Source of the DNA: Lachnospiraceae bacterium
GTDB taxonomy: Bacteria; Bacillota; Clostridia; Lachnospirales; Lachnospiraceae
Assembly (NCBI GenBank): GCA_021202465.1
Contig: JAJQCZ010000048.1
Coordinates: 1 to 64,000, forward strand
Direction of reading: 5' to 3'
DNA length: 64,000 nucleotides
Under the pieces are notes generated by a model. That model did no database searches. It saw only the letters and a program-made list of their open reading frames with translations, and had not been told where the DNA came from. Positions 42,708-52,554 of the stretch are shown here, in pieces; position 1 is the stretch's first letter; every line of letters starts with the position of its first letter. The position numbers and the translations under genes are program-made.

Positions 42708-45113
42708 ATGTACCGAGTTGTAAAACGAGACGGAAAAGTGGCGGACTTCAGCATCCAGAAGATCATCGGCGCCATTAAGAAGGCGTTCGATGCTACGGAG
42801 AAGGAGTACAACAACTCCGTCATTGATTTCCTGGCGCTGAAGGTGACGGCGGATTTTGAACCGAAGATTCAGGATGGCCGGATCGCGGTGGAGGATATCC
42901 AGGACAGCGTGGAGAACGTGCTGAGCCTGGCAGGTTATTCTGATGTGGCTAAGGCCTATATCCTGTACCGCCGTCAGCGGGAGAAGCTGCGCAAGATGCA
43001 GTCTACGCTCCTCGATTATAAGAAGACCGTGGACAACTATGTGAATATCAACGACTGGCGGGTGAAGGAGAACTCCACGGTGACTTATTCCGTGGGAGGC
43101 CTGATTCTCTCTAACTCAGGCGCGATTACCGCCAACTACTGGCTTTCCGAGGTCTATGATGATGAGATTGCCAATGCGCACCGCAACGCGGACATTCATC
43201 TGCACGATCTGTCCATGCTCACTGGTTACTGCGCGGGCTGGTCGCTGAAGCAGCTGATTCAGGAGGGGCTCGGCGGGATTCCCGGCAAGATCACCTCGGC
43301 GCCGGCGAAGCACCTGTCCACCCTCTGCAACCAGATGGTGAATTTCCTCGGCATCATGCAGAACGAGTGGGCTGGCGCGCAGGCTTTCTCCTCCTTCGAT
43401 ACGTACCTGGCTCCCTTTGTCAAGGCGGACAACCTGAATTACGAGCAGGTGAAGAAATGCATCGAGTCCTTTATCTACGGCGTCAACACGCCGTCGCGCT
43501 GGGGTACGCAGGCGCCGTTCTCCAACATCACGCTCGACTGGACCGTGCCGGATGATCTGGCGGAGCTTCCGGCCATCGTGGGCGGGAAGGAGATGCCCTT
43601 CCGCTATAAGGACTGCAAGGCGGAGATGGACATGGTCAACAAGGCGTTCATCGAGATCATGATCGAGGGCGACGCCAATGGACGAGGCTTCCAGTATCCG
43701 ATCCCCACCTACTCGATCACGAAGGACTTTGACTGGTCCGATACGGAGAACAACCGTCTGCTCTTTGAGATGACGGCCAAATACGGCACACCTTATTTCT
43801 CGAACTATATCAACAGTGATATGCAGCCCAGCGATGTGCGCAGCATGTGCTGCCGTCTGCGTCTGGATCTGCGCGAGCTGAGAAAGAAGACCGGCGGCTT
43901 CTTCGGCAGCGGTGAGAGCACCGGCTCCGTGGGCGTCGTGACAATCAACCTGCCCCGGATCGCTTATCTGGCTGAGGATGAGAGAGATTTTTATAAGAGA
44001 CTGGACCGGATGATGGATGTCGCGGCCCGCTCCCTGAAGACCAAGAGAACGGTCATTACCCGCCTGCTGGATGAAGGCCTTTATCCTTACACAAAGCATT
44101 ATCTGGGAACCTTCGAGAACCATTTCTCTACGATCGGACTGGTCGGCATGAACGAGGCCACGCTGAACGCCAGATGGCTGGGGAAGGATCTGACGAGTTC
44201 GAAGGCGCAGGCCTTCGCAAAGGATGTGTTGAACCACATGCGTGAGCGCCTCTCCGACTATCAGGAGCAGTACGGCGACCTCTATAACCTGGAGGCCACC
44301 CCGGCGGAGTCTACCTCCTATCGGTTAGCGAAGCATGATGTAGAGCGGTTCCCCGACATCATCACGGCGGCGGAGGAGGGAGGCACTCCCTACTATACCA
44401 ACAGCTCCCATCTGCCGGTGGGTTATACGGAGGACATCTTCTCGGCGTTGGATGTGCAGGATGAGCTGCAGACGCTTTACACCTCCGGCACCGTTTTCCA
44501 TGCCTTCTTGGGTGAGCGCCTGTCAGACTGGAGCTCCGCGGCGAAACTGGTGCGGAAGATCGCCGAGAACTACAAGCTGCCTTACTATACGCTGTCGCCG
44601 ACCTATTCGGTCTGCAAGAATCATGGGTATCTGACGGGCGAGCAGTTCGAGTGCCCGATCTGTCATGGAAAGGCTGAGGTCTACAGCCGCATCACCGGTT
44701 ACTACCGCCCGGTGCAGAACTGGAACGACGGCAAGACGCAGGAATATAAGCAGAGAAAGAATTACCGGATTGCTGCGTCGGTTAATCAGCCGGCGAAGTG
44801 CGAGGCGCGCAGTGAGGAGACGCCCCGGATCGTGGTGAAGCCCGCGGCCCGGATGGAGGGCGTCGGTCAGACACTGCTCTTCGGCACGGCGACCTGCCCC
44901 AACTGTCGTATCGCGAAAGAGATGCTGAAAAACGCCGGGGTGGCCTATACCTACGTTCTGGCGGACGAGCAGCCGGAACTGGCGAAGAAATACGGCATTC
45001 GCCAGGCCCCCAGTCTCGTGACCATCCGCGGCGGCGAGGTCAGCGTGCGGACCGGTCTCTCCGACATCCGCCGGATGCTGGATAAGATGAGCGGGAAGAG
45101 GAACGTGGGATAA
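42708..45113 (+). CDS. nrdD: Anaerobic (class III) ribonucleoside-triphosphate reductase with C-terminal redoxin domain
   Basis: An 801-residue enzyme that makes dNTPs without oxygen. Residues 1-95 form an ATP-cone (YRVVKRDGKVADFSIQKI). The catalytic barrel follows, with zinc cysteines in CKNHGYLTGEQFECPICHG near 629-645 and the radical glycine at residue 664 in ITGYYRPVQNWNDGK. After a linker, residues 715-800 form a glutaredoxin/thioredoxin-like domain with the dithiol CPNC (Cys730 and Cys733) and a cis-proline region APSLV. The fusion suggests that this enzyme uses a thiol redoxin and not formate as reductant, as in the NrdD2 type. A GGAGGTAGAG site precedes the ATG. Confidence 0.93.
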   Translation: MYRVVKRDGKVADFSIQKIIGAIKKAFDATEKEYNNSVIDFLALKVTADFEPKIQDGRIAVEDIQDSVENVLSLAGYSDVAKAYILYRRQREKLRKMQSTLLDYKKTVDNYVNINDWRVKENSTVTYSVGGLILSNSGAITANYWLSEVYDDEIANAHRNADIHLHDLSMLTGYCAGWSLKQLIQEGLGGIPGKITSAPAKHLSTLCNQMVNFLGIMQNEWAGAQAFSSFDTYLAPFVKADNLNYEQVKKCIESFIYGVNTPSRWGTQAPFSNITLDWTVPDDLAELPAIVGGKEMPFRYKDCKAEMDMVNKAFIEIMIEGDANGRGFQYPIPTYSITKDFDWSDTENNRLLFEMTAKYGTPYFSNYINSDMQPSDVRSMCCRLRLDLRELRKKTGGFFGSGESTGSVGVVTINLPRIAYLAEDERDFYKRLDRMMDVAARSLKTKRTVITRLLDEGLYPYTKHYLGTFENHFSTIGLVGMNEATLNARWLGKDLTSSKAQAFAKDVLNHMRERLSDYQEQYGDLYNLEATPAESTSYRLAKHDVERFPDIITAAEEGGTPYYTNSSHLPVGYTEDIFSALDVQDELQTLYTSGTVFHAFLGERLSDWSSAAKLVRKIAENYKLPYYTLSPTYSVCKNHGYLTGEQFECPICHGKAEVYSRITGYYRPVQNWNDGKTQEYKQRKNYRIAASVNQPAKCEARSEETPRIVVKPAARMEGVGQTLLFGTATCPNCRIAKEMLKNAGVAYTYVLADEQPELAKKYGIRQAPSLVTIRGGEVSVRTGLSDIRRMLDKMSGKRNVG

Positions 45114-45187
45114 AAAGACATAGAAACGAAAGTCGCGAGGGCGTCGTCCGGCGTAAGCCGGGGAATGCTTACGCAGTTCTGCGCATA

Positions 45188-45219
45188 CAAAGGGGGCGCC
45201 CATATGGGCGCCCCCTTTG
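45188..45219. terminator. Perfect palindrome after nrdD
   Basis: A 32-base perfect palindrome, in which CAAAGGGGGCGCCCAT is followed by its inverse complement, lies 75 bases after the nrdD stop and 16 bases before the end of the convergent Rpn-like gene. It would act as a bidirectional transcription stop. Confidence 0.75.
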
Positions 45220-45235
45220 AGTGGAAAAGACAGAT

Positions 45236-46252
45236 TCAGATTCCGGCCTTCGCGGCGCGTTGTATCCGTTCCAGAGGAAGATTGGTCATGTGAGAGATAT
45301 CCTCCGGAGAGATATGATTTCTGAGCATGGAGAGTATCAGATCATCCTGTCCGGAGCGAACTCCCTGTTCGATGCCTTCCTGGAGTCCCTGTTCAAGTCC
45401 CTGCTCAAGTCCCTGTTTCAGTCCTTGCGCTCTTCCTTTTTCATAGCCAAGATCAATGGCGAGATCTCCCAGATTACACATAACATTCACCTCTCCTTTC
45501 AGATCTGGTGCAAGATCCATATGGTATCTCTGCTCCAGAATATTCAGCTTGGTTTCTGCAGGCATGGTCATGGAGAATAAAACATTGAGCATGCCGGTCA
45601 ATTCATTGAGACTGTCTTTTTTCTCATTTAGAGCGACCAGAATGATAGAAATCTTGTCATAAGCGCTCCGAACATCAGGAATTCCCGGAAGAACATCGTG
45701 CTTGGTCAGAGAGAACTCTGAGATGGCATTGCCGATTTCAGCGGGAGCATTCAGACACAGCCAGATGGAACAGACTTTTTTCAGCTTGTCGTAATCGGAG
45801 TCGGAGAATTCGGTTCCTCGTTGGGATGAGATCATCCGGCTGGTGTAATAGACTCCCCGACTCAGAATCTGATACCCGGGATTATATTTTTTTTGTGCTT
45901 CCACGTTGACATAGATACGGCGGCATTCGTTTTTCCCTGGCAGAGAAAGAGAGAAGTAGATATCGTAAGTGATTCTTCCTTCGCCGGGCAGCGTGCTTTC
46001 AGTGGTTAAACCGGTAATCTTTTCTGACCGTTTTTCCCTGCGATGAATGTCAGGCTCTACTTCCACGGTGGATATCTCCGGATTTTCAATGCAGTCCTGT
46101 ATTTCTTCCAGTGAGAGGGAAGAAAATTCAGACATCGTGTAGCGAACAATCCAGGCCAGGATCACCTTGTGTGCGAGCACCCGCTTACACTGTGTATCGT
46201 ACTGGGAGCGGGCTTCTGCCTGCCGGATGTCGCGCCTCAGATCTTCGTTCAT
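45236..46252 (-). CDS. Rpn-like/PD-(D/E)XK nuclease family protein
   Basis: A 338-residue protein of the PD-(D/E)XK transposase-like superfamily common in clostridia. The active-site region is TYDIYFSLSLPG followed by IYVNVEAQKKYNPGY, in which E-A-Q-K corresponds to the ExK/ExQ motif. Near the C-terminus is a five-residue repeat QGLEQ/QGLKQ, typical of these proteins, followed by a short helical tail. It is only distantly related to the 8664-9626 protein. The start has an AAAGGAGAAT site. Function is unproven; related proteins are nucleases that stimulate recombination. Confidence 0.75.
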   Translation of the reverse strand: MNEDLRRDIRQAEARSQYDTQCKRVLAHKVILAWIVRYTMSEFSSLSLEEIQDCIENPEISTVEVEPDIHRREKRSEKITGLTTESTLPGEGRITYDIYFSLSLPGKNECRRIYVNVEAQKKYNPGYQILSRGVYYTSRMISSQRGTEFSDSDYDKLKKVCSIWLCLNAPAEIGNAISEFSLTKHDVLPGIPDVRSAYDKISIILVALNEKKDSLNELTGMLNVLFSMTMPAETKLNILEQRYHMDLAPDLKGEVNVMCNLGDLAIDLGYEKGRAQGLKQGLEQGLEQGLQEGIEQGVRSGQDDLILSMLRNHISPEDISHMTNLPLERIQRAAKAGI

Positions 46253-46514
46253 GCTATTCTCCTTTTAGTATACATTCCCCGAATGATGGTTGCAATCTTA
46301 TTTTAAAAGATCGAGATAAAAAGTCCACAAACAAAAAGTGATGATTTTTCCATCACTTTTTGTCAGGGTTGTGACCTTGCTTCCGTTGCGTTTGGATGCC
46401 TTGCTGCCCCAGTGATATAATCAAACATAAAGAAGCCCCTGAGAATGACGAATATTTCGCATTCTCAGGGGCTTGCGATGGTTTTGCGCTTTGTCTGTCA
46501 GGATAAAGCTGGCC
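46253..46514. other. Gene-free region with two strong hairpins
   Basis: No gene is apparent. ACAAAAAGTGATG at 46331-46343 pairs with CATCACTTTTTGT at 46351-46363. AAGCCCCTGAGAATG at 46433-46447 pairs with CATTCTCAGGGGCTT at 46460-46474, with an inner CGAA/TTCG stem. Both look like transcription terminators left beside the eroded genes that follow. Confidence 0.65.
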
Positions 46515-46800
46515 TCAGAACGGCCCATACCCGATCGCATTGGCAATAACAATCAGGATATATCCGGCGGCGATCATGCAGGCGAAGGTGCCCAGGAAGT
46601 TCAGAGCCGTCACGAACAGCAGGATCAGGGTCAGCGTGATGATGGCGTTCCGGCCTTCCAGCGTGTTGGAGTAGGTGAGCAGGGCGAGACATCCTGAATA
46701 GATCATGAGTTGGTCATGATTGAGATTCCATTGACAACGTCGGTGTGGATCGAGGTGAAGAAGTCCTGAAAACCGATGGGATCCGTCTTTTCAATGAACT
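46515..46800 (-). pseudogene. Remnant of two small overlapping genes, one hydrophobic
   Basis: On the minus strand a coding-like tail ending in TNS and a TGA at about 46703 overlaps, by ATGA, a 63-codon hydrophobic reading frame (46515-46706) with two predicted spans (ITLTLILLFVTALNFLG and MIAAGYILIVIANAIG). The upstream frame has no start and is stopped just before it. This looks like the 3' end of a membrane transport operon whose 5' part is lost. I do not recognise the family. Confidence 0.35.
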
Positions 46801-46873
46801 GGAAGCTTTCTCATATACATTTGAGGACAGGTGGCTCTTTTGATTTGGGATGATCGTTTTATAATACCCTTTC

Positions 46874-47560
46874 TCAGATCGAGTTCAGTGTAGGAGCGAG
46901 TCGTGTTAAATCCTGCTGAGCGATTTCCTGAAAATATTCTTCCAGAAGATCCAGAAAATATCGGGTATAACGATTCAGATATCTCTGCTTGTTGTATATT
47001 ACGTGAACGGTCTGAGTGACGGGGCTGCCGTTACAATACAATGGAAATATATTAACATCTTCCGCAAAGAGAGAAATCCACTCTTTCAGATTCATTTTTG
47101 AGGTAAAACCGGCAGCCAGCCCGGCATTGCACAGGGGCATGAGAATGGAGGTATAGGTGGTTTGAACGCGGACGAGAGGCGCAAGATTCTCCTGCGAAAA
47201 ACATTCGGAAATTACTTTGCCCAGCCGGTTTTCGGATTCAGGCATCAGAAAGGGAAGCCGGATAAAATCGTTTACCGCAGCTCCGTTTATTGCTTTCTTT
47301 TTCAGCGCTTTGGTTTCTTCCCCATAATGCTGCTGTAAAAGTTTTTCAGAAACACACAGATAGACAGGATCACTATGGATAATCCTGTTCGAAAAAACAG
47401 TTTTTTGCGGATCGCTGTCCAGACAAACGGCGAAGTCTAACTCGTTTTTCTGTACCAGCTGTTCAAGCGTTCTGCTTGTCTTGTCAACCCACTTTATATG
47501 TACATTCCGATTTTGATTTCTGTGTTTACGATTATCGAAGGATGGAAATATCTCCCGCAT
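46874..47560 (-). pseudogene. Truncated LysR-type regulator, substrate-binding domain only
   Basis: The frame encodes a LysR effector domain (LVQKNELDFAVCLDSDPQ, VYLCVSEKLLQQHYG, ending in a helical tail), but the N-terminal helix-turn-helix and linker helix, some 90-100 residues, are missing. Upstream of about 47500-47520 the sequence changes into a transporter fragment on the opposite strand. The truncation therefore coincides with a rearrangement junction and the product cannot bind DNA as a normal LysR protein would. The first 15-20 residues of the open frame are probably not original. Confidence 0.75.
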
Positions 47561-47890
47561 AGTCTGTCCGGCTGGTATGAGCTGTGCAGTAAATCCATTG
47601 GCCGCTTCTCGGAACTGGGAGTATTGCTTGTCTGTGCCTTTATGTCCTCCCGTCTTCTGACAAAGCTGAATCTGGGAACCGAGTTTTCCGCTATTCTGGA
47701 TTCACTGAATGCAGCACCCATTGTTATCATGCTGGTGATCTGCATTGTCATTACGCTGATGGTTGGTCCTTTTAACGCGACGGCTACGACAACGGCGATG
47801 GGGGCTATTGTCTATACCGCTTTGCGTTCAATCGGTCTGTCACCGGTCGTTGCGGCGGTTGCCTTTTATCTGAGATCGGATAAAAAGTAA
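47498..47890 (+). pseudogene. Transporter fragment, probably C-terminal part of a TRAP-type large permease
   Basis: A 130-codon frame with two or three membrane spans (ELGVLLVCAFMSSRLLTKL and PIVIMLVICIVITLMVGP) and the segment PFNATATTTAMGAIVYTALRSIGLSPVVAAVAF, which resembles the last part of TRAP DctM permeases. It is far too short for a permease, lacks a ribosome binding site, and begins at the point where the inverted LysR fragment is cut. It is a remnant produced by deletion or inversion. The family call is tentative. Confidence 0.5.
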
Positions 47891-48075
47891 ATTATCAACA
47901 AATATTTTAAGGCGTAAGAAGAGTCGATTTTCCTCTGTGGAAGCCGGCTCTTCTAATTGATGTCAGGGCGGGTTGAATCAGCTGCTCAGAGCCGCCTGGA
48001 AGTTTGTGTTGAATTTGGAAAGAAATTTTGAGACAATAAGAAAGACAAGGATGTCAGTTCAGAGTAAAAGAGAGA

Positions 48076-49470
48076 ATGAAGAATCAAATGAATGAAGAGA
48101 AAACGGTAATCCGTACTTTTACAAGTGGAAATATTCCGAGGCAGTTATTTGCGTTTGTGCTTCCTTTTATGGCGGCAAATGTCCTGCAGGTGCTGTATTC
48201 TACGGTGGATATGGTTATAGTGGGGCAGGTTGTGGGAGCAGAAGGATTGTCCGCTGTGTCCGCAGGAGGGCAAGTCATTAATCTCTGTACGATGATCTGC
48301 ACAGGCCTGTGTATGGGAGGCCAGGTTCTCATCTCTCAGCTGCTGGGAGCCAGAAAGAAAAAAGAGCTGGGGCAGGTGATCGGGACGCTGTTTTTGTTTG
48401 TTCTGATATGTGCCCTTGTCGTTTCAGCGGTCCTCTTCCTGGTCCGAGGATGGATTTGCACACATTTGAATGTACCTGGAGATGCCTATGCGATGGCAAT
48501 GGATTATCTGGGAATCTGTGCCGTTGGTCAGTTTTTCTGTTATGGCTACAATATGGTGTCGGCAGTTCTCCGGGGATTGGGAGATTCCCGGCACCCGCTG
48601 GTTTTTGTCGCTATCGCCTCACTGATCAATCTGGTTTTGGATATCCTGCTTACCGGATACCTGGGATGGGGCGTGTCCGGAGCGGCGGCCGCCACAATAA
48701 TCGGTCAGGCGGCATCCTTCCTTTTTGCGTTGGCTTTTTTGTACCGGCACAGAGATATGTTGGGGTTTGAATTTTCGCTGGGCAGTTTGAGAATAATTCC
48801 GCAGTATCTGCAGGTAATTCTGCAGCAGGGGCTGCCGGTAGCGGCCTCCTCAGCCTTGATTTATGTTTCTATGTTCTATGTGACCAGTCTGATTAACCGC
48901 GCAGGCGTCGTGGAATCGGCTACGTTTGGCGTGGGAGTTAAGATTGATGATCTCTGCAATAAGGTTTCTATCGCGATTCGTTATGCGGCGACCCCGATGG
49001 TGGCGCAGAACTATGCGGCAAAGAATATCAAACGTGTGAAGCAGATCGTTGCCTGGGCCTGGATCTACGGGATCGTCTTCCACCTTTGTTTCATGGTAAT
49101 TTATCTGTTGTTTGGAACGCAGCTTTTCATGCTCTTCACCAGCGACAAAGAAATCCTTGCGCTGTCTCCGGTGTTTATCCGCAATATCATCTGGACATTT
49201 ATTCCGCTCGCCTTCCTGCGGGGAAACAATGCGCTTATACAGGGAATCGGAAATGCCAGACTGAGTATGTGTATGAGTCTTTTGGACGGCATGGTTTGCC
49301 GAATCGGTTTCAGCTACCTCTTTGGAGTCTTTCTGGATATGGGGTTTGCGGGGTTTGTGCTGGGATATGGCCTTGCTCCCGCCGGAGCCGCGGTGCCTGG
49401 GATGATTTATTGCCTTTCGGGGATTTGGCAGAAAAAACAAAGTCTGGTAGATCAATTGGAGAAAGAATAA
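48076..49470 (+). CDS. MATE-family efflux transporter
   Basis: A 464-residue multidrug/toxin extrusion protein with twelve membrane spans in two repeats. MATE features are QVLYSTVDMVIVGQVVGAEG in the first repeat and the matching LINRAGVVESATFGVGVKI in the second. It presumably exports cationic compounds using a sodium or proton gradient. It follows the eroded region and has its own AAAAGAGAGA site. A terminator follows. Confidence 0.92.
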   Translation: MKNQMNEEKTVIRTFTSGNIPRQLFAFVLPFMAANVLQVLYSTVDMVIVGQVVGAEGLSAVSAGGQVINLCTMICTGLCMGGQVLISQLLGARKKKELGQVIGTLFLFVLICALVVSAVLFLVRGWICTHLNVPGDAYAMAMDYLGICAVGQFFCYGYNMVSAVLRGLGDSRHPLVFVAIASLINLVLDILLTGYLGWGVSGAAAATIIGQAASFLFALAFLYRHRDMLGFEFSLGSLRIIPQYLQVILQQGLPVAASSALIYVSMFYVTSLINRAGVVESATFGVGVKIDDLCNKVSIAIRYAATPMVAQNYAAKNIKRVKQIVAWAWIYGIVFHLCFMVIYLLFGTQLFMLFTSDKEILALSPVFIRNIIWTFIPLAFLRGNNALIQGIGNARLSMCMSLLDGMVCRIGFSYLFGVFLDMGFAGFVLGYGLAPAGAAVPGMIYCLSGIWQKKQSLVDQLEKE

Positions 49471-49505
49471 CGAGCGGATACAGATTGCCCGTTATTCTTT
49501 CTTTA
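49462..49505 (+). terminator. Terminator after the MATE gene
   Basis: AAAGAATAACG at 49462-49472 pairs with CGTTATTCTTT at 49490-49500 and is followed by CTTTAC. The left arm includes the MATE stop codon. Confidence 0.7.
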
Positions 49506-49539
49506 CGCTGCTGAAGCAAATAAGAAAGTGGCCGGTTTC

Positions 49540-50493
49540 TCAGGCCTCTTCTCTCTCCCATGCCTCCTCCACATCCACCTCGATACCCAGTTCCCGCGGC
49601 AGGAACCGCGGACACACATTTTCATTGGAAACAATCACGGAAGCGGAGAGGCGGGTGCCGATCTCACAGGATTCCGCCAGTGTCTTCCCGTAGGTCAGGC
49701 CGACGACGAGGCCGGAGCAGAAGGCATCCCCCGCGCCGGTGGTGTCTTTTACCTGCACCTTCATGGACGGGCAGAAGCCCCGGTGTCCCTCCTGGTCCGC
49801 ATAGACGCTCCCGCGGCTGCCGAGGGTGATGACCATGGCCCGGAACTCGGCACTCTTTACATGCTCCGCAAGGAGGCCCAGCATCTCCTCCGGCTCTGCC
49901 CCGGAGAAGTCCGAGGCGAAGAGGAGTCCGGCTTCCTGCTGGTTGCAGACAAAGCAGTCCAGCTGCTTGATGAAATCCCGTCTCTTCGGGGCGATGCGCA
50001 TGTTGGAGACCACCGCGTAGACCTTTTTGTTATATTTCTCCGCCAGTTCGAAGACCTTCTTGACGATCTCCTTGTGGATGTCGATCTCGATGACGATGGA
50101 GTCCGCGTCACGGAAGATCTCATCGCCGCGTTCCTCCAGGATATCGAGAATCGGCATCAGATTCGGCCGCTGGGAGATGGAACCGGCGACGTCGCCGGTG
50201 TCGTCGAAGACGGCGAGCCAGGTGCCCATGCCGCCGGGAACAGTCTGGACATATTCCAGATTCACCTTGTGGCGGCGAAGCTTGCTGAGCACCTCCTGCC
50301 CCATGGCGGTCTCGTCTACCAGACTGACGAAGGTCGGCCGCAGCTCCAGATTGGCGATGTTCTCCACCACATTGCGGCTGACGCCGCCGTGAATGTACTC
50401 GACACTTCCCGCATTCCGTCCGTTCGGCAGATAATGCTCCTCCGGGAATCCCTTGATATCCACAAACACAGCTCCAATGACGACGATGCTCAT
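49540..50493 (-). CDS. PfkB-family carbohydrate or nucleoside kinase
   Basis: A 317-residue ribokinase-fold kinase. The N-terminal block is VVIGAVFVDIKGFP with GGVSRNVVENIA, and the C-terminal motif is DTTGAGDAFCSGLVVGL with the catalytic aspartate. The N-terminus resembles the nucleoside and pseudouridine kinase branch more than fructokinases, but the substrate is not fixed. The ATG at 50493 is preferred over the GTG nine bases upstream because GAGGGG is then eight bases away. It stands alone. Confidence 0.85.
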   Translation of the reverse strand: MSIVVIGAVFVDIKGFPEEHYLPNGRNAGSVEYIHGGVSRNVVENIANLELRPTFVSLVDETAMGQEVLSKLRRHKVNLEYVQTVPGGMGTWLAVFDDTGDVAGSISQRPNLMPILDILEERGDEIFRDADSIVIEIDIHKEIVKKVFELAEKYNKKVYAVVSNMRIAPKRRDFIKQLDCFVCNQQEAGLLFASDFSGAEPEEMLGLLAEHVKSAEFRAMVITLGSRGSVYADQEGHRGFCPSMKVQVKDTTGAGDAFCSGLVVGLTYGKTLAESCEIGTRLSASVIVSNENVCPRFLPRELGIEVDVEEAWEREEA

Positions 50494-50765
50494 TCCGGGC
50501 ACCCCTCTTTCGTAGAATGATTTTGCGGGCCGCGATGCGGGCCCGCGCTTTTTCCGTATATACGACTATCATACGCTGAGAATCCCCGGCGCACAAGGGT
50601 TTTTTGGCAGATATTATGCGAAAAAGTCAGAGTCCGTTTGTTTTGAAAATATATCTGTCTGTCGGGAAAATAAAGTTGCGTAAAAAAAATGCACGGGCTA
50701 TACTATATGCGAAGAGAAAATTCAGTGAGAAGACAGCAGTGGGAAATCTGCAGGAAGGAGATATC

Positions 50766-52472
50766 ATGCCGAACAGATCTACAGGAACCAAAAGATTGCC
50801 CATCGGAGCAGATAATTTCGCAAAAATACGCGAGGATAATTTTTACTATGTAGATAAAACGGGGCTAATCTGTGATCTGCTGAATCACCGAAACGAAGTG
50901 AATCTTTTCACACGTCCGCGCCGTTTTGGCAAGAGTCTTAACATGAGCATGCTGCAGTGCTTTTTCGAGTTGGGAGCGGACAGCACTCTCTTTGACGGTC
51001 TGCGGATTTCCGAAGAAACGGCTCTCTGCGAAGAATTTCTGGGGAAATTTCCGGTGATCTCCGTTTCACTGAAGGGGATCAATACGCCCTCCTTCCGAAT
51101 CGCCTTTCAGATGGCAGTGAGTATAATCAATGCAGAGGCCCGGCGTTTTCAGTATCTTCTGGACAGTGACCGCCTCACGGACACAGACAAGGAAGAATAC
51201 GCGAGACTGCTTCGGCACGATATGGAAGAGGCGACGCTGTATAACAGCCTGAAAACGCTGTCTGAAGTGCTCGAGAAGCACCACGGCCGTCAGGTAATCA
51301 TTTTGATTGACGAATATGATGTTCCTCTGGCGAAGGCTTATGACAAGGGTTATTATGACGAGATGGTCTTTCTGGTTCGCAACCTGTTCGAGCAGGCCCT
51401 GAAGACAAATCATAGCCTGAAGTTTGCTGTCCTGACCGGCTGCATGAGGATCTCGAAGGAGAGCATCTTTACGGGGCTGAACAATCTGAAGGTTTTTTCT
51501 ATCACAGACGAGCGTTTTGATGAATATTTTGGTTTTACGGATGCGGAAGTCCGGCAGATTCTGGACGACTATGGAGTGAGTGAGTATTACGAGACGACGC
51601 GGGAATGGTACGATGGCTACCGGTTCGGGGCGGAGAAGGTATACAGTCCCTGGGATGTGATCAACTGGTGTGACCAGCTGGTGACGACCTCCGACCGTAT
51701 GCCGCAGAATTTCTGGGCCAATGCGAGCGGAAATGATATCATCCGAGGCTTTGCTGAGCAGGCAGATGGGGCGACGCGGGATCAGATTGGAACGCTGATC
51801 GAGGGCGGCTCCGTGAGGAAAAAACTGCGGCAGGATCTGACATACAAGGAATTAAAGGACAGTATCGAAAACCTGTGGAGCGTTCTGTTCACGACCGGCT
51901 ATCTGACGCAGCGCAGCCGGGCGGAGGACGGGAGCTATGAGCTGGTCATCCCCAACCGCGAGCTGAGAGAGCTTTTTATCACGCAGATCGATTCCTGGTT
52001 CCGGGATAAGGTGCTCGATGATACGGACGGCCTCCGGGCCTTCTTTGCCGCGATCCGGGCAGAGGACGCCGAAGCGATGGAGAACTGCCTGATCGACTAT
52101 ATGGAGGAGTCTGTCAGCTACCTGGACGGCGGCAATGTGGAGGAAAAAGAGAATTTTTATCACGGCCTGCTGCTTGGTATGCTGGCCAACTGGAAGGAGT
52201 GGAATGTCGTCTCCAACCGGGAAGCGGGAATCGGGAGGCTGGATATTGTCGCCTGGCGGCGCCGTGAAAAATATGCCTTCATTCTTGAGGTCAAATATTC
52301 CCGGAAGGAAGAGAACCTGGAAGCAGAGGCATACAAAGCTCTGAATCAGATTCGTCAGAACCGCTATGACAAAGTCTTCGGGCGTCATGTGCCGGAGCGT
52401 GTGGTACACTACGGCATCGCGTTCTGCAAGAAAGACTGTCGGGTGCTGAAAGAGGTTGTCGGGGAAAAGTAA
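50766..52472 (+). CDS. AAA-ATPase-like protein with C-terminal PD-(D/E)XK nuclease domain (copy A)
   Basis: A 568-residue protein of the AAA-ATPase-like plus PDDEXK_9 (former DUF1703) family. The N-terminus has FYYVDKTGLICDLL and the Walker A-like TRPRRFGKSLNMSM (lysine 56); Walker B is VIILIDEYDVPLAKA near 180. The nuclease-like domain near 500 has GRLDIVAW then FILEVKYSR (D...ExK). Biological roles of this family are largely unknown despite many copies per gut clostridial genome. An AAGGAG site precedes ATG 50766. A paralogue lies 2.7 kb away on the other strand. Confidence 0.85.
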   Translation: MPNRSTGTKRLPIGADNFAKIREDNFYYVDKTGLICDLLNHRNEVNLFTRPRRFGKSLNMSMLQCFFELGADSTLFDGLRISEETALCEEFLGKFPVISVSLKGINTPSFRIAFQMAVSIINAEARRFQYLLDSDRLTDTDKEEYARLLRHDMEEATLYNSLKTLSEVLEKHHGRQVIILIDEYDVPLAKAYDKGYYDEMVFLVRNLFEQALKTNHSLKFAVLTGCMRISKESIFTGLNNLKVFSITDERFDEYFGFTDAEVRQILDDYGVSEYYETTREWYDGYRFGAEKVYSPWDVINWCDQLVTTSDRMPQNFWANASGNDIIRGFAEQADGATRDQIGTLIEGGSVRKKLRQDLTYKELKDSIENLWSVLFTTGYLTQRSRAEDGSYELVIPNRELRELFITQIDSWFRDKVLDDTDGLRAFFAAIRAEDAEAMENCLIDYMEESVSYLDGGNVEEKENFYHGLLLGMLANWKEWNVVSNREAGIGRLDIVAWRRREKYAFILEVKYSRKEENLEAEAYKALNQIRQNRYDKVFGRHVPERVVHYGIAFCKKDCRVLKEVVGEK

Positions 52473-52554
52473 ACTCTGAAAAATCCCGGTGCAAAGATAT
52501 TTGCGGATCCTGCGTACCGGGAAAGAGGATAAACAGGAAGGATTAAAATCAGAT

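Noticed and set aside
43116-44237. A 373-codon minus-strand open frame within nrdD
   Set aside because: It is the shadow of the nrdD catalytic domain, without a ribosome binding site or motif.
47498-47890. Annotating the plus-strand fragment as a complete small transporter
   Set aside because: It has no ribosome binding site, starts exactly at the rearrangement junction and corresponds only to the end of a much larger permease.
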